64,000 bases of DNA from the NCBI RefSeq assembly GCF_002850605.1, contig NZ_NXGB01000003.1, positions 124,001-188,000 of the forward strand, given 5' to 3'. The notes beneath the pieces are model-generated. The model did no database searches. It was given only the letters and a program-made list of their open reading frames with translations, and was not told the origin of the DNA. The position numbers and the translations under genes were made by a program. Below, in pieces: positions 51,549 to 60,006 of this stretch. This DNA is from Pasteurella oralis (GTDB taxonomy: Bacteria; Pseudomonadota; Gammaproteobacteria; Enterobacterales; Pasteurellaceae). How positions within the stretch are numbered: the first letter of the stretch is position 1; every line of letters begins with the position of its first letter.

Positions 51549-53336
51549 ATGAACTGTTGGGATATTTTAAGTATTGAGCCGACGAGTGATGAGCGAACGA
51601 TTCGTCGTGCCTACGCCAAGCAACTCAAAATAACACGCCCTGACGAAGATGCTGAAGGATATCAACAATTACGCGCAGCTTTTGATGAGGCTTTATCTAT
51701 TGCACCTTATTATCAAGAACAAGAGCAAGAAGAATGGGAATGGCAGGATACAACGGAAGATATTGCTGTATCAGATGTACAACAGCAATCTGTAGTTATC
51801 GAACTTGAACAACCACCCGTTGCGGTTGATTTAGCAGTAAGTAATCTATTGGATGACGTTCCGAATCAAGATGATGTTTTACTGAGCTTTGAGCATGAGC
51901 CGACTCTTCATGTTATCGAACAAACTGATGAACAGTCAGCTTCAACACAAGATGAATCAGCATTTGCACCAACTTTGTTAGCGGTTGAGTCTACTGATGA
52001 GCCAGTAAGTCAACAAAATATGAATATTGCATTAACTTCAGTAGATCAAGTGTTAGCCGATATACAACAACGTTTTGATCAAGCGGGTGTTCAAGGATTG
52101 ATTGCAGATTGGGGGTTGATTCAGGCGCAATTAGCACTTTTACCTTTGGAAGATAGCGATTATGCATCTTGGTCATTATTGCAATTTTTAAAACACAATT
52201 TAATTGGAAACCCTTATTTATGGGCGCAATGGTCAAATTATTTTCATTGGCATGATGATTACCAAGTCGACACTTTTTTATCTTTTGATGAACAAGAACA
52301 ATTGAGAGAGCATTTGTTTATTGCAGATTTAGTCAGTGATAGCTCATTTGGTGTTGAAGAATATCCAGTTGCAAAGAAATTGATGAGCCAAATAGCGAAA
52401 GGTCGTCACTTTTTACTTAATGTTTTTTATACTTTCTTAGTTTATCCATTCTTGCTTTATGAGCAGCCAAAGGGTTACCGCTTTTTATTTGATGAATATA
52501 ATTTCACTTTTTTAAAAATACATCAGCGCAGTAAGTATTTAAGAATACTGTTGCGCGCTTATCTGATGTATATTTTGTGTTTTTTACCTATTCAAGCCGA
52601 AGCAGAGTTTTCTGGGCAAGTACTTGCGACGAGTTTTTTATTTTTATTGATGATGGGACTCTTTTCTATTTTTGCTCCGATGATCTTGCTTTTTGCACCA
52701 AAAAATCAGAAGTTTAGGTTGATTGTGGGCGTAATATTGCCTGTTGTATTGCTTATCCCACTCTATTTTCAACAATTAGATAGCTTCATCGTACAGCAAC
52801 CTTTGTTATGTTTTGTTATTGTCTGTTTTTTATGGGGCTGTGTAGATAATGAAACAGGTTGGCAAAAGTTTGGTTATAACCTAGCAGCATTTGGACTATT
52901 TTTGCTATGTGGTTTGAAGGAAGTAAATGCAGGATTAGATGCGTTTCTTATTATGTTGGCGTTAGTTTGGATTAATAGTAATTTATTTTTGACACAATAT
53001 TATCCTGCTGTTTATGCCAGTTTATATGACAAAATGAATACGCCTTTCGTACCATCACCTAAAAAAGTGACTGAGCTGCCTTTGTTAATTTTGAATAGCT
53101 TAATCAGCATGTTATTGTGGTTTTATTTATTACCATCGTTAGTGGGGCATTGGTTAGCAAGAACACATGATCGTGGCAGTATTTTTGAGATTTTGGCAAC
53201 GACGCTATTCATATTAGCCTGTTTAAGTCAATTTACCGCCTACGCATTATTTTTATTTTATCCTGTGTTGTTATGCATTTACTTGTTGCAACTGGGCATC
53301 AAGAAAATAGTTTTTTATTTGTGGGATCGTAGATAA
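51549..53336 (+). CDS. Membrane J-domain protein (DjlB/DjlC-like), partner of HscC
   Basis: 595 residues. The N-terminal 50 residues form a J-domain (CWDILSIEPTSDERTIRRAYAKQLKITRPDEDAEGYQQLRAAF region), but the invariant His-Pro-Asp tripeptide is Arg30-Pro31-Asp32. An acidic, Gln-rich middle (50-290) follows, then eight or nine transmembrane helices from about 290 to the end. The family normally stimulates Hsp70 ATPase; here the adjacent HscC is the obvious partner. The Arg replacement may be typical of this subfamily, since E. coli DjlC also lacks HPD as I recall. Function unknown, possibly membrane-protein quality control. Confidence 0.82.
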   Translation: MNCWDILSIEPTSDERTIRRAYAKQLKITRPDEDAEGYQQLRAAFDEALSIAPYYQEQEQEEWEWQDTTEDIAVSDVQQQSVVIELEQPPVAVDLAVSNLLDDVPNQDDVLLSFEHEPTLHVIEQTDEQSASTQDESAFAPTLLAVESTDEPVSQQNMNIALTSVDQVLADIQQRFDQAGVQGLIADWGLIQAQLALLPLEDSDYASWSLLQFLKHNLIGNPYLWAQWSNYFHWHDDYQVDTFLSFDEQEQLREHLFIADLVSDSSFGVEEYPVAKKLMSQIAKGRHFLLNVFYTFLVYPFLLYEQPKGYRFLFDEYNFTFLKIHQRSKYLRILLRAYLMYILCFLPIQAEAEFSGQVLATSFLFLLMMGLFSIFAPMILLFAPKNQKFRLIVGVILPVVLLIPLYFQQLDSFIVQQPLLCFVIVCFLWGCVDNETGWQKFGYNLAAFGLFLLCGLKEVNAGLDAFLIMLALVWINSNLFLTQYYPAVYASLYDKMNTPFVPSPKKVTELPLLILNSLISMLLWFYLLPSLVGHWLARTHDRGSIFEILATTLFILACLSQFTAYALFLFYPVLLCIYLLQLGIKKIVFYLWDRR

Positions 53337-53345
53337 GGAAAACAC

Positions 53346-53789
53346 ATGATGAATAAAGTTAAACTGCCTCCTCCCGTTGTGTTTATATGCTGTGCGATAG
53401 CGATGGCGTATATTCCTGTCTTAATTAGTTTTCCGCAATGGCTGTGGCTGATAGTCAGTTTAGTTTTAGTGAGTATGTTAATTGCAGGGATGAGTTTGTG
53501 GCAATTTTTACAAGCGAGAACAACGGTGAGTCCACTTGCATTAGAGCAAACTTCCACATTAGTGGTGACTGGCATTTATCAAATCAGTCGCAATCCTATG
53601 TATTTAAGTTTAGCATTGTTGCTATTAGCTTGGGCGCTCTGGTTGGGGAGTTTAAGTGCGGTCATTTTTTTCATTATTTTTGTTGCGGTCATGACAAAGT
53701 GGCAAATTAAACAAGAAGAACAAGTATTAGAGCGTTTATTTGGGCAAACTTATTTAGATTATAAACAGAAAGTGAGACGATGGTTATAA
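53346..53789 (+). CDS. Small membrane methyltransferase, ICMT/PEMT-like
   Basis: 147 residues with about four membrane helices. The C-terminal half, GIYQISRNPMYLSLALL through KQEEQVLERLFGQTYLDYKQKVRRWL, is the signature of the isoprenylcysteine carboxyl methyltransferase / phospholipid methyltransferase superfamily (RNPMY, and EE near the C-terminus binding SAM). The substrate is unknown in bacteria of this type. It starts nine bases after the J-protein gene; a second in-frame ATG is at 53349. A USS is in frame at 53654. Confidence 0.82.
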   Translation: MMNKVKLPPPVVFICCAIAMAYIPVLISFPQWLWLIVSLVLVSMLIAGMSLWQFLQARTTVSPLALEQTSTLVVTGIYQISRNPMYLSLALLLLAWALWLGSLSAVIFFIIFVAVMTKWQIKQEEQVLERLFGQTYLDYKQKVRRWL

Positions 53790-53802
53790 TGAGCGTGCGA
53801 TA

Positions 53803-53836
53803 AAAAAAGCAAAGTGAGTGAACACTTTGCTTTTTT
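53803..53836. terminator. Bidirectional terminator between convergent genes
   Basis: A-run plus GCAAAGTG (53809-53816) pairs with CACTTTGC (53823-53830) plus a T-run over a 6-base loop. It serves both the methyltransferase gene and cpdB, which converge here. Confidence 0.92.
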
Positions 53837-53852
53837 ATGTAATGGCAATAAG

Positions 53853-55823
53853 TTATTTGGTTAAATCGACTTGATAGACTGCGAATCCGACTTCATCCGT
53901 TCCGACTTGTTTTACTGGGTATTGTGCTTTGTCTTGAATAAATTGTTTTGCTTTTTCGCTTAGTGATGTTTCAAAACGAATATCCAATTTTGCTTTTGTG
54001 TTAATTGGAGCAATACGCCAGTTTTTATCTGCACTTGGGCGAACTTGACCTTGTGCTTTACTTTCTGCCGAAATATAATTAGCCAAAATTTGACGGTTTT
54101 CATCTGGTGCAGCAAAGACAATATGGTTATCACCTGTGCCAGGGAATTTAGCGCCATAAGCACGATAGTTATTCGTTGCAATTAAGAATTCCGCTTTTGG
54201 ATCTACTGGTTTGCCTTGATAGGTTAAGTTGATAACACGATGTGATTTATCGTTAATCAATTTACAATCGCCGTCGTAACGTGCCGGTTGAGTGATATCG
54301 AATTGATATTCTACACCGTCAATCACGTCAAAATTGTAAGTACGGAAACCTTCCCAATCTAATAAACTTTGTGGTTGTTCATTATTTGGATCGATTTGTT
54401 TAAACATACCCGCGCTACATTCCAACCATTCTTTTAATTCAGCACCAGTGACTTTTACAACAACCAATGTGTTTGGATAGAGATATAGATCTGCTGCATT
54501 ACGGAAAGTGAGATCACCTTTATCTACTTCAGTGTAACCCGTTGGATCATTTTTACGACCGCCTGCTTTAAATGGTGCGCCTGCACTTAACACAGGTAAG
54601 CCCGCTAATTCAGGTAAACCTTTTACGACATTCTCAACATAGGCTTTTTGTGCTTGGTTAACAATTTGTACTGTTGGATCATCTTGTACTAAGGCCAAAT
54701 AGCTGTACATATTGTCATCCGCTTTACCAATTGGTTGAGAAACGAATTCACGAGTTGCTTGGTGAACTGGTGCTAAAAGTGCACTGATTTCTGGATGATT
54801 TTCAACTGTCGCTTTTTTGTTTTCTGCATCATAAATTGGGCGTAGTTCTGCTTTACCATCTGTCACCAACCATTTGCCATTGACTTGTGATAAAGTTAAA
54901 TCGACGACACTAATGTTGTTGCCCCAATAACCTGCCATACTTTCTGGCACGCCTTTGACAGTGCCTTTCACAATATCTACATTGGCTGATTTCGCAAATT
55001 CTTTATTTGGGAATAAACGGTGTGCATGACCAAAAATAATGGCATCTAACCCTTTTACGTCAGCAAGATGGAATGCCGCATTTTCTTCGCCTTCTTGGTA
55101 TGGCTCATCTGATGGACCTGTATGAGCAAGTGCAACAATAATATCTGCACCCTTTTGTTTTACAATTGGCACGTATTTTTCAGCGGTTTTCTTAATATCA
55201 TGCGCAAGTACTTTACCATCAAGATTGGCTTTATCCCAAATCATAACTTGTGGTGGCACAAAACCAATATAGCCAATTTTGATCATGTGTTTTTGACCAT
55301 TGCTATCAACAACTGCTTTGTCTTGGATAAAATAAGGTTGGTAACGCGGCTCACCAGAATCTGCTTTGACTACGTTGGCATTAATGATAGGGAATTTGGC
55401 TTGACGGATGGAATCATCAAGGTAGTCTAATCCATAGTTAAATTCATGGTTACCTAAAGTTCCTACATCATATTGCATTGCATTTAATGCATCAATCGCT
55501 GGATTAGATTTACCTTCTTTATAACCTTTAGCTGCTTGATAATCAGCGATTGGGTTACCTTGAATTAAGTCACCATTATCGACTAATACGCTATTTGGAA
55601 CTTCATTGCGTGCTTGTTTGATTAACGATGCGGTACGAGTAAAGCCAAACTTTTCTGTTGGCGCATCTTTATAATAATCAAAATCTGTTAAGAAACTATG
55701 TACATCTGTGGTTGCGATAACACGTAATGAAACAGCATTTTGCGCGGCAGCAGATACATATTTAGATGCAGTAAACGTTAAAATACTGCACGCACCTAAT
55801 TGTAGAAAACGTCTTCTATCCAT
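53853..55823 (-). CDS. cpdB: 2',3'-cyclic-nucleotide 2'-phosphodiesterase / 3'-nucleotidase
   Basis: 656 residues. Periplasmic enzyme that opens 2',3'-cyclic nucleotides and removes 3'-phosphates, letting cells use external nucleotides. The N-terminal metallophosphatase domain has [29 protein letters not shown] and FGHAHRLFP. The C-terminal 5'-nucleotidase domain includes [13 protein letters not shown]. The N-terminus [17 protein letters not shown] has a twin-arginine RRxFL pattern followed by a hydrophobic stretch, so export may be by Tat. A CRP-like site lies upstream. Confidence 0.95.
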   Translation of the reverse strand: MDRRRFLQLGACSILTFTASKYVSAAAQNAVSLRVIATTDVHSFLTDFDYYKDAPTEKFGFTRTASLIKQARNEVPNSVLVDNGDLIQGNPIADYQAAKGYKEGKSNPAIDALNAMQYDVGTLGNHEFNYGLDYLDDSIRQAKFPIINANVVKADSGEPRYQPYFIQDKAVVDSNGQKHMIKIGYIGFVPPQVMIWDKANLDGKVLAHDIKKTAEKYVPIVKQKGADIIVALAHTGPSDEPYQEGEENAAFHLADVKGLDAIIFGHAHRLFPNKEFAKSANVDIVKGTVKGVPESMAGYWGNNISVVDLTLSQVNGKWLVTDGKAELRPIYDAENKKATVENHPEISALLAPVHQATREFVSQPIGKADDNMYSYLALVQDDPTVQIVNQAQKAYVENVVKGLPELAGLPVLSAGAPFKAGGRKNDPTGYTEVDKGDLTFRNAADLYLYPNTLVVVKVTGAELKEWLECSAGMFKQIDPNNEQPQSLLDWEGFRTYNFDVIDGVEYQFDITQPARYDGDCKLINDKSHRVINLTYQGKPVDPKAEFLIATNNYRAYGAKFPGTGDNHIVFAAPDENRQILANYISAESKAQGQVRPSADKNWRIAPINTKAKLDIRFETSLSEKAKQFIQDKAQYPVKQVGTDEVGFAVYQVDLTK

Positions 55824-55866
55824 AATGACTCCTTAATATAGAAATGAGAAAAATTAGGGGGTATTC

Positions 55867-55896
55867 ATTCTAGAGAAATTGTGGCTGCTTCTCTAG
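55867..55896 (-). promoter_or_regulatory. cpdB promoter region with inverted repeat
   Basis: On the minus strand TAGAAT (55867-55872) is a good -10 box without a clear -35. A perfect inverted repeat, CTAGAGAA-N11-TTCTCTAG (55870-55896), overlaps it. Its half-sites are 19 bases apart centre to centre, about two helical turns, the layout of a repressor operator. The cognate protein is unknown. Confidence 0.5.
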
Positions 55897-55914
55897 TGGT
55901 TTCTGCTCAGATAA

Positions 55915-55930
55915 TGTGATCTTTCTCATA
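55915..55930 (-). promoter_or_regulatory. CRP-like site upstream of cpdB
   Basis: TGTGA-TCTTTC-TCATA on the plus strand matches nine of ten core bases of TGTGA-N6-TCACA. Its centre (55922.5) is about 62 bases upstream of the start predicted from the TAGAAT box, the class I activation position. AT-rich flanks agree. Confidence 0.65.
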
Positions 55931-55973
55931 AAATAGAGAAAAAGTGCGGTCTGTTTTCGTGAAATTTTGTAAT

Positions 55974-56000
55974 AAAAAAATCCCCTCGCTTGAGGGGATT
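55974..56000 (-). terminator. sodA terminator
   Basis: On the minus strand AATCCCCTC, a 4-base loop, GAGGGGATT, then a run of T (stem 55979-56000). Confidence 0.92.
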
Positions 56001-56009
56001 GAGTAGAAA

Positions 56010-56654
56010 TTAGTTTGAACAGTTGCAATGTTCTGTTTTTTTAGCAAAACGTTCTGCAACGAAATCCCAGTTTACCACATGCCAGAATTCTTTGATGTAG
56101 TCTGGACGACGATTTTGGAATTTTAAGTAATACGCGTGTTCCCACACATCTAAACCTAATAATGGATAGCCTTCACAGCCTGCGATTTCTTTACCCATGA
56201 TTGGTGAATCTTGGTTTGCAGTCGAAACTACGGCTAATTTACCATCAGCTTGTAAAACTAACCATGCCCAGCCAGAACCGAAACGTGTTGCTGCTGCTTT
56301 TTCAAATTCTGCTTGGAATGCTTCAACTGAACCGAAGTCACGAACGATAGCGTCTTTTAATTCACCTTGCAAAGTTGTGCCTTTCTTCAAGCTTTTCCAG
56401 AATAAAGTGTGGTTTAAATGACCACCTACATTGTTGCGTAATACTGTGAATTTATCAGCAGGAACTTGAGCAAGTTTTGTTAATAGTTCGCCCGGACATG
56501 CAGTTGTTAGTTCTGGTAAGCTTTCTAAAGCGACATTCGCATTGTTAATGTAAGCTTGATGATGTTTAGAATGATGGATTTCCATTGTCATTGCATCAAA
56601 ATGAGGTTCTAATGCATCGTAGGCATAGCCTAATTCAGGTAGAGTATAAGCCAT
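56010..56654 (-). CDS. sodA: Superoxide dismutase (Mn type)
   Basis: 214 residues. The manganese/iron dismutase fold with metal ligands His27 ([12 protein letters not shown]), a second His in the [13 protein letters not shown] helix, and Asp/His in [12 protein letters not shown]. The [10 protein letters not shown] and GSGWAWLV segments fit the Mn type. It removes superoxide in the cytosol. The C-terminus runs past the E. coli end and finishes EHCNCSN, a Cys-x-Cys tail that could bind metal. An FNR-like palindrome lies in the promoter region. Confidence 0.95.
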   Translation of the reverse strand: MAYTLPELGYAYDALEPHFDAMTMEIHHSKHHQAYINNANVALESLPELTTACPGELLTKLAQVPADKFTVLRNNVGGHLNHTLFWKSLKKGTTLQGELKDAIVRDFGSVEAFQAEFEKAAATRFGSGWAWLVLQADGKLAVVSTANQDSPIMGKEIAGCEGYPLLGLDVWEHAYYLKFQNRRPDYIKEFWHVVNWDFVAERFAKKTEHCNCSN

Positions 56655-56711
56655 AGTGATTTCCTTTAATTGAATAAAAGTAAGGGCATTATTGCCATAG
56701 AAAGTAACAAT

Positions 56712-56740
56712 ATTTTAACAGAAAAATTGATTGAGATCAT
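56712..56740 (-). promoter_or_regulatory. sodA promoter with FNR-like site
   Basis: The minus strand carries TAAAAT (56712-56717) as a possible -10. TTGAT-TGAG-ATCAT (56727-56740, plus strand) matches nine of ten bases of the FNR consensus TTGAT-N4-ATCAA. Its centre would lie between -35 and -10, a repressing position. E. coli sodA is repressed by FNR and ArcA without oxygen. Confidence 0.5.
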
Positions 56741-56760
56741 TATTTCTCTGTATTTTTAAC

Positions 56761-56795
56761 AAAAAATCTCGGGGCAGATATCAGAACCTGCCCCG
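56761..56795 (-). terminator. maeB terminator
   Basis: CGGGGCAG (56770-56777) pairs with CTGCCCCG (56788-56795). On the minus strand the hairpin is followed by AGATTTTTT. Confidence 0.9.
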
Positions 56796-56813
56796 TATTT
56801 ATTGCATAACGCG

Positions 56814-59090
56814 TTAAGCACAAGTGGATTGAACATTGGCGGCAGCAATCGCGACCATATTAATGATCCGACGCACAGAAGATGCGGAGGTGAGAATATG
56901 AACTGGTTTATTCATCCCCATTAAAATTGGTCCGACTGTAATTGGAGTGGCGGTGCCCTGTAATAGGTTCAAACTGATCCGTGCGGCTTCCATATTTGGC
57001 ATCACCAATAGGTTTGCCGCGCCTTTTAATGGACTGTCTGGCATGATGTCCTGACGCAATTTCTCATTTAAAGCGACATCACAATGCATTTCGCCATCAA
57101 TGATTAAGTGCGGTGCTTTTTCCTTCACTAGAGTTAAAACTTCGCGCATTTTGACCGCACTTGGATCATCAAAAGTACCAAAGTTAGAATGTGACACGAG
57201 TGCAATTTGCGGTTCAATACCAAAACGACTCACTTCATTTGCTGCCATAATTGTAATTTCAGCAAGCTCTTGTGCAGTTGGATTTTGATTGACAAAGGTA
57301 TCTGTAATAAACAAATTACCCGTTGATAACACTAATCCATTGACGGTGGCAGGCGTCGGTACACAAGGTTGGACACCAATCACTTCTTTAATGTTGCTTA
57401 AATGTGAAGCATAAGGACCGACCAGACCACATAACATCGCATCTGCTTTACCTAGTTCTAATAAAGTGGCACCAATAACCGTTGGGTTATGTAACATTTT
57501 GCGCTGGGCACCAGCAGGCGTAATACCTTTACGTTTGAGTAAGTTGTAATAAGCATGACAACATTCTTCAAAATAAGGATTATTTTCAATGTCGATTAAT
57601 TCAAAATCTCGTCCTTCTTGTAGTTGCAAGCCAAGTTGTTTGATTTTTTGCTGAATGACAGTTGGGCGTCCAAGTAAAATAGGATTGGCGATACCTAACG
57701 TAGCAATTTCTTGTACTGCATGTAGCACACGTGATTCTTCACCGTCAGTCAGTAAAACGCGTTTTTTATTTTGTTTTGCTTGGGCAAACACAGGTTTCAT
57801 AAATAAGTTTGTTTTATATACAAACTGTGTCAGGTTTTCGATATAAGCATCAAAATCCGTAATTGGACGCGTGGCGACACCAGAATCCATTGCCGCTTTG
57901 GCTACTGCTGGTGCGATTTTGACAATCAGACGTGGATCAAATGGTTTTGGAATTAAATATTCTGGACCAAAAGATAGCTCAGTTTCGCCGTAAGCTGATG
58001 TGACTACTTCGCTTTGTTCTGCTAAGGCAAGATCAGCAATTGCATGGACTGCCGCTAGTTTCATTTCTTCATTAATCGCAGTTGCACTCACATCTAGTGC
58101 GCCACGGAAAATAAATGGGAAGCAAAGTACATTATTGACTTGATTTGGATAATCGGAACGACCAGTACACACAATTGCATCAGGGCGAACTGCTTTCGCG
58201 AGTGGTGGTAAAATTTCTGGCTCAGGATTAGCAAGCGCAAGAATTAATGGGTTTGCAGCCATCGTTTTGACCATATCTTGTGTCAATGTGCCCGCGGCAG
58301 AACAGCCTAAAAAAATATCTGCGTCATTAATCACTTCAGTGAGTGTACGTTTGCCATTATCTGTAATGGCATAGCGTTTTTTGGTTTCATCCATTCGCTC
58401 ATCACGACCATGGAAAATTACCCCTTTGGAATCACATACCACAATGTTTTCACGTGGTAAGCCAAGACTCACTAATAAGTTTAAGCATGCGATAGATGCC
58501 GCACCTGCACCAGAAGCCACTAATTTTACTTTAGCAATATCTTTTTTTACGATACGTAAACCATTTAGTACTGCAGCAGCACTAATAATCGCAGTACCAT
58601 GTTGGTCATCATGGAAGACTGGAATTTTCATGCGCTCACGTAGTTTTTGTTCAATATAAAAACATTCAGGCGCTTTAATATCTTCTAAATTAATACCACC
58701 AAAAGTAGGCTCAAGTGAGGCGATAATATCAACTAATTTATCTGGATCACTTTCATCAATTTCGATATCAAATACGTTTACCCCTGCAAACTTTTTAAAA
58801 AGGACACCTTTTCCTTCCATGACGGGTTTGCCTGCGAGCGCCCCAATGTTGCCTAAGCCTAATACAGCACTACCATTAGAAATCACTGCGACTAAATTAC
58901 CACGTGAGGTATAACGATAAGAGGCAGCAGGATCAGCTTGAATTTCCAAACAGGGAACCGCAACACCCGGTGAATAAGCTAACGCAAGATCACGTTGTGT
59001 GGCGAGAGATTTAGTTGGGGTTACTTCAATTTTCCCCGGTGTTGGATATTCATGAAAATCAAGTGCAGCTTGGCGTAATTGTGCATCCAT
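56814..59090 (-). CDS. maeB: NADP-dependent malic enzyme
   Basis: 758 residues (759 in E. coli). Decarboxylates malate to pyruvate and makes NADPH. The N-terminal malic domain (about 1-160) has the catalytic stretch around YSPGVAVPCLEI. The NAD(P)-binding domain (about 165-400) has VASGAGAASIACLNLL. The C-terminal third (about 430-758) is a phosphotransacetylase-like domain that regulates activity in response to acetyl-CoA. A CRP-like site upstream suggests catabolite control. Two USS copies are in the coding sequence (57106, 57154). Confidence 0.97.
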   Translation of the reverse strand: MDAQLRQAALDFHEYPTPGKIEVTPTKSLATQRDLALAYSPGVAVPCLEIQADPAASYRYTSRGNLVAVISNGSAVLGLGNIGALAGKPVMEGKGVLFKKFAGVNVFDIEIDESDPDKLVDIIASLEPTFGGINLEDIKAPECFYIEQKLRERMKIPVFHDDQHGTAIISAAAVLNGLRIVKKDIAKVKLVASGAGAASIACLNLLVSLGLPRENIVVCDSKGVIFHGRDERMDETKKRYAITDNGKRTLTEVINDADIFLGCSAAGTLTQDMVKTMAANPLILALANPEPEILPPLAKAVRPDAIVCTGRSDYPNQVNNVLCFPFIFRGALDVSATAINEEMKLAAVHAIADLALAEQSEVVTSAYGETELSFGPEYLIPKPFDPRLIVKIAPAVAKAAMDSGVATRPITDFDAYIENLTQFVYKTNLFMKPVFAQAKQNKKRVLLTDGEESRVLHAVQEIATLGIANPILLGRPTVIQQKIKQLGLQLQEGRDFELIDIENNPYFEECCHAYYNLLKRKGITPAGAQRKMLHNPTVIGATLLELGKADAMLCGLVGPYASHLSNIKEVIGVQPCVPTPATVNGLVLSTGNLFITDTFVNQNPTAQELAEITIMAANEVSRFGIEPQIALVSHSNFGTFDDPSAVKMREVLTLVKEKAPHLIIDGEMHCDVALNEKLRQDIMPDSPLKGAANLLVMPNMEAARISLNLLQGTATPITVGPILMGMNKPVHILTSASSVRRIINMVAIAAANVQSTCA

Positions 59091-59135
59091 AAAACAGTCC
59101 TCTTGTGGATAGATAAATAAAGATTGAGATTCAAC

Positions 59136-59177
59136 ATTATAAATAAAATAACAATAAAAAATGTGATATGAAACACA
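59136..59177 (-). promoter_or_regulatory. maeB promoter with CRP-like site
   Basis: On the minus strand TATAAT (59136-59141) is a perfect -10 with no good -35. TGTGA-TATGAA-ACACA (59162-59177, plus strand) matches nine of ten core CRP bases, and its centre is about 40 bases upstream of the predicted start. That is the class II position, where CRP replaces the need for a -35 box. Confidence 0.65.
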
Positions 59178-59303
59178 GTATTCATATTTTAGTTACAAAG
59201 TGTTATTGCTTATTTTTTGACAACATATCGCTTTGTCGCGGAAAAGTAGTAGAATACTTGAGTAGATAACTTGGTGTATTAGGATAAGAAGTTAGGATTG
59301 TAA

Positions 59304-60005
59304 ATGCGATTAGATAAGTTTTTAGCTGAGAATACAGGATTAACACGTTCACAAGCAAATAAAGCCTTAAAGCAAAGTGCGGTGACAGTAAATGGCAAAA
59401 TTGAAAAAAGTGGTGCACTGAAAGTGAATTCTGAAGACCAAATTTACTTTGATGGTGAGCGATTATCTTGGGTTGAAGCGGGGCAGTATATTATGTTGTA
59501 TAAGCCACAAGGCTATGTTTGTTCTCATGATGATGGTGATTATGCCACGATTTATCAATTGATTGATTATCCTTTGGCAAGCAAATTACATAGTGCAGGG
59601 CGTTTGGATGTGGATACTACAGGGTTGGTCCTGCTAACTGATGATGGTCAGTGGTCACATCGAATTACTTCGCCAAAATATCATTGTGAGAAAACTTATT
59701 TAGTGACGCTTGCTGATCCTGTAGAAAGTCACTATCAACAAGCTTGTGCCGAAGGCATTTTATTACGTGGTGAAAAATTACTAACCAAACCCGCAAAGCT
59801 CGAAATTATTGATGATTACAATGTAAATTTAACGATTAGTGAAGGGCGCTACCATCAGGTTAAGCGAATGTTTGCGGCGTTAGGTAATAAAGTGGTTGCT
59901 TTACATCGCTGGAAAATAGGAGATGTTGAGTTAGACGAAAATTTAGCCGAGGGGGAATATCGTTCTTTGACTGCCTGTGAAATTAGTTGTTTTAATAAAG
60001 GATAA
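59304..60005 (+). CDS. rsuA: 16S rRNA pseudouridine(516) synthase
   Basis: 233 residues (231 in E. coli). An N-terminal S4 RNA-binding domain (MRLDKFLAENTGLTRSQANKAL) and the catalytic domain with GRLDVDTTGLVLLTDDG, where the Asp pair includes the catalytic residue. The stretch WSHRITSPKYHCEKTYLVTL and the C-terminal TISEGRYHQVKRMFAALGN match RsuA specifically rather than RluB/E/F. A USS is in frame at 59375. A TTGACA lies at 59217 but without a well-spaced -10. Confidence 0.96.
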   Translation: MRLDKFLAENTGLTRSQANKALKQSAVTVNGKIEKSGALKVNSEDQIYFDGERLSWVEAGQYIMLYKPQGYVCSHDDGDYATIYQLIDYPLASKLHSAGRLDVDTTGLVLLTDDGQWSHRITSPKYHCEKTYLVTLADPVESHYQQACAEGILLRGEKLLTKPAKLEIIDDYNVNLTISEGRYHQVKRMFAALGNKVVALHRWKIGDVELDENLAEGEYRSLTACEISCFNKG

Positions 60006-60006
60006 T

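Noticed and set aside
47020-53789. The accessory stretch as a recently acquired genomic island
   Set aside because: No tRNA, integrase, direct repeats or insertion sequences flank it, base composition looks like its surroundings, and uptake signals occur within it (51303, 53654).
56738-56760. Fur box upstream of sodA
   Set aside because: Only one half (AATAATGAT) resembles the Fur consensus; the other half is poor, and the FNR-like reading of the same bases is better.
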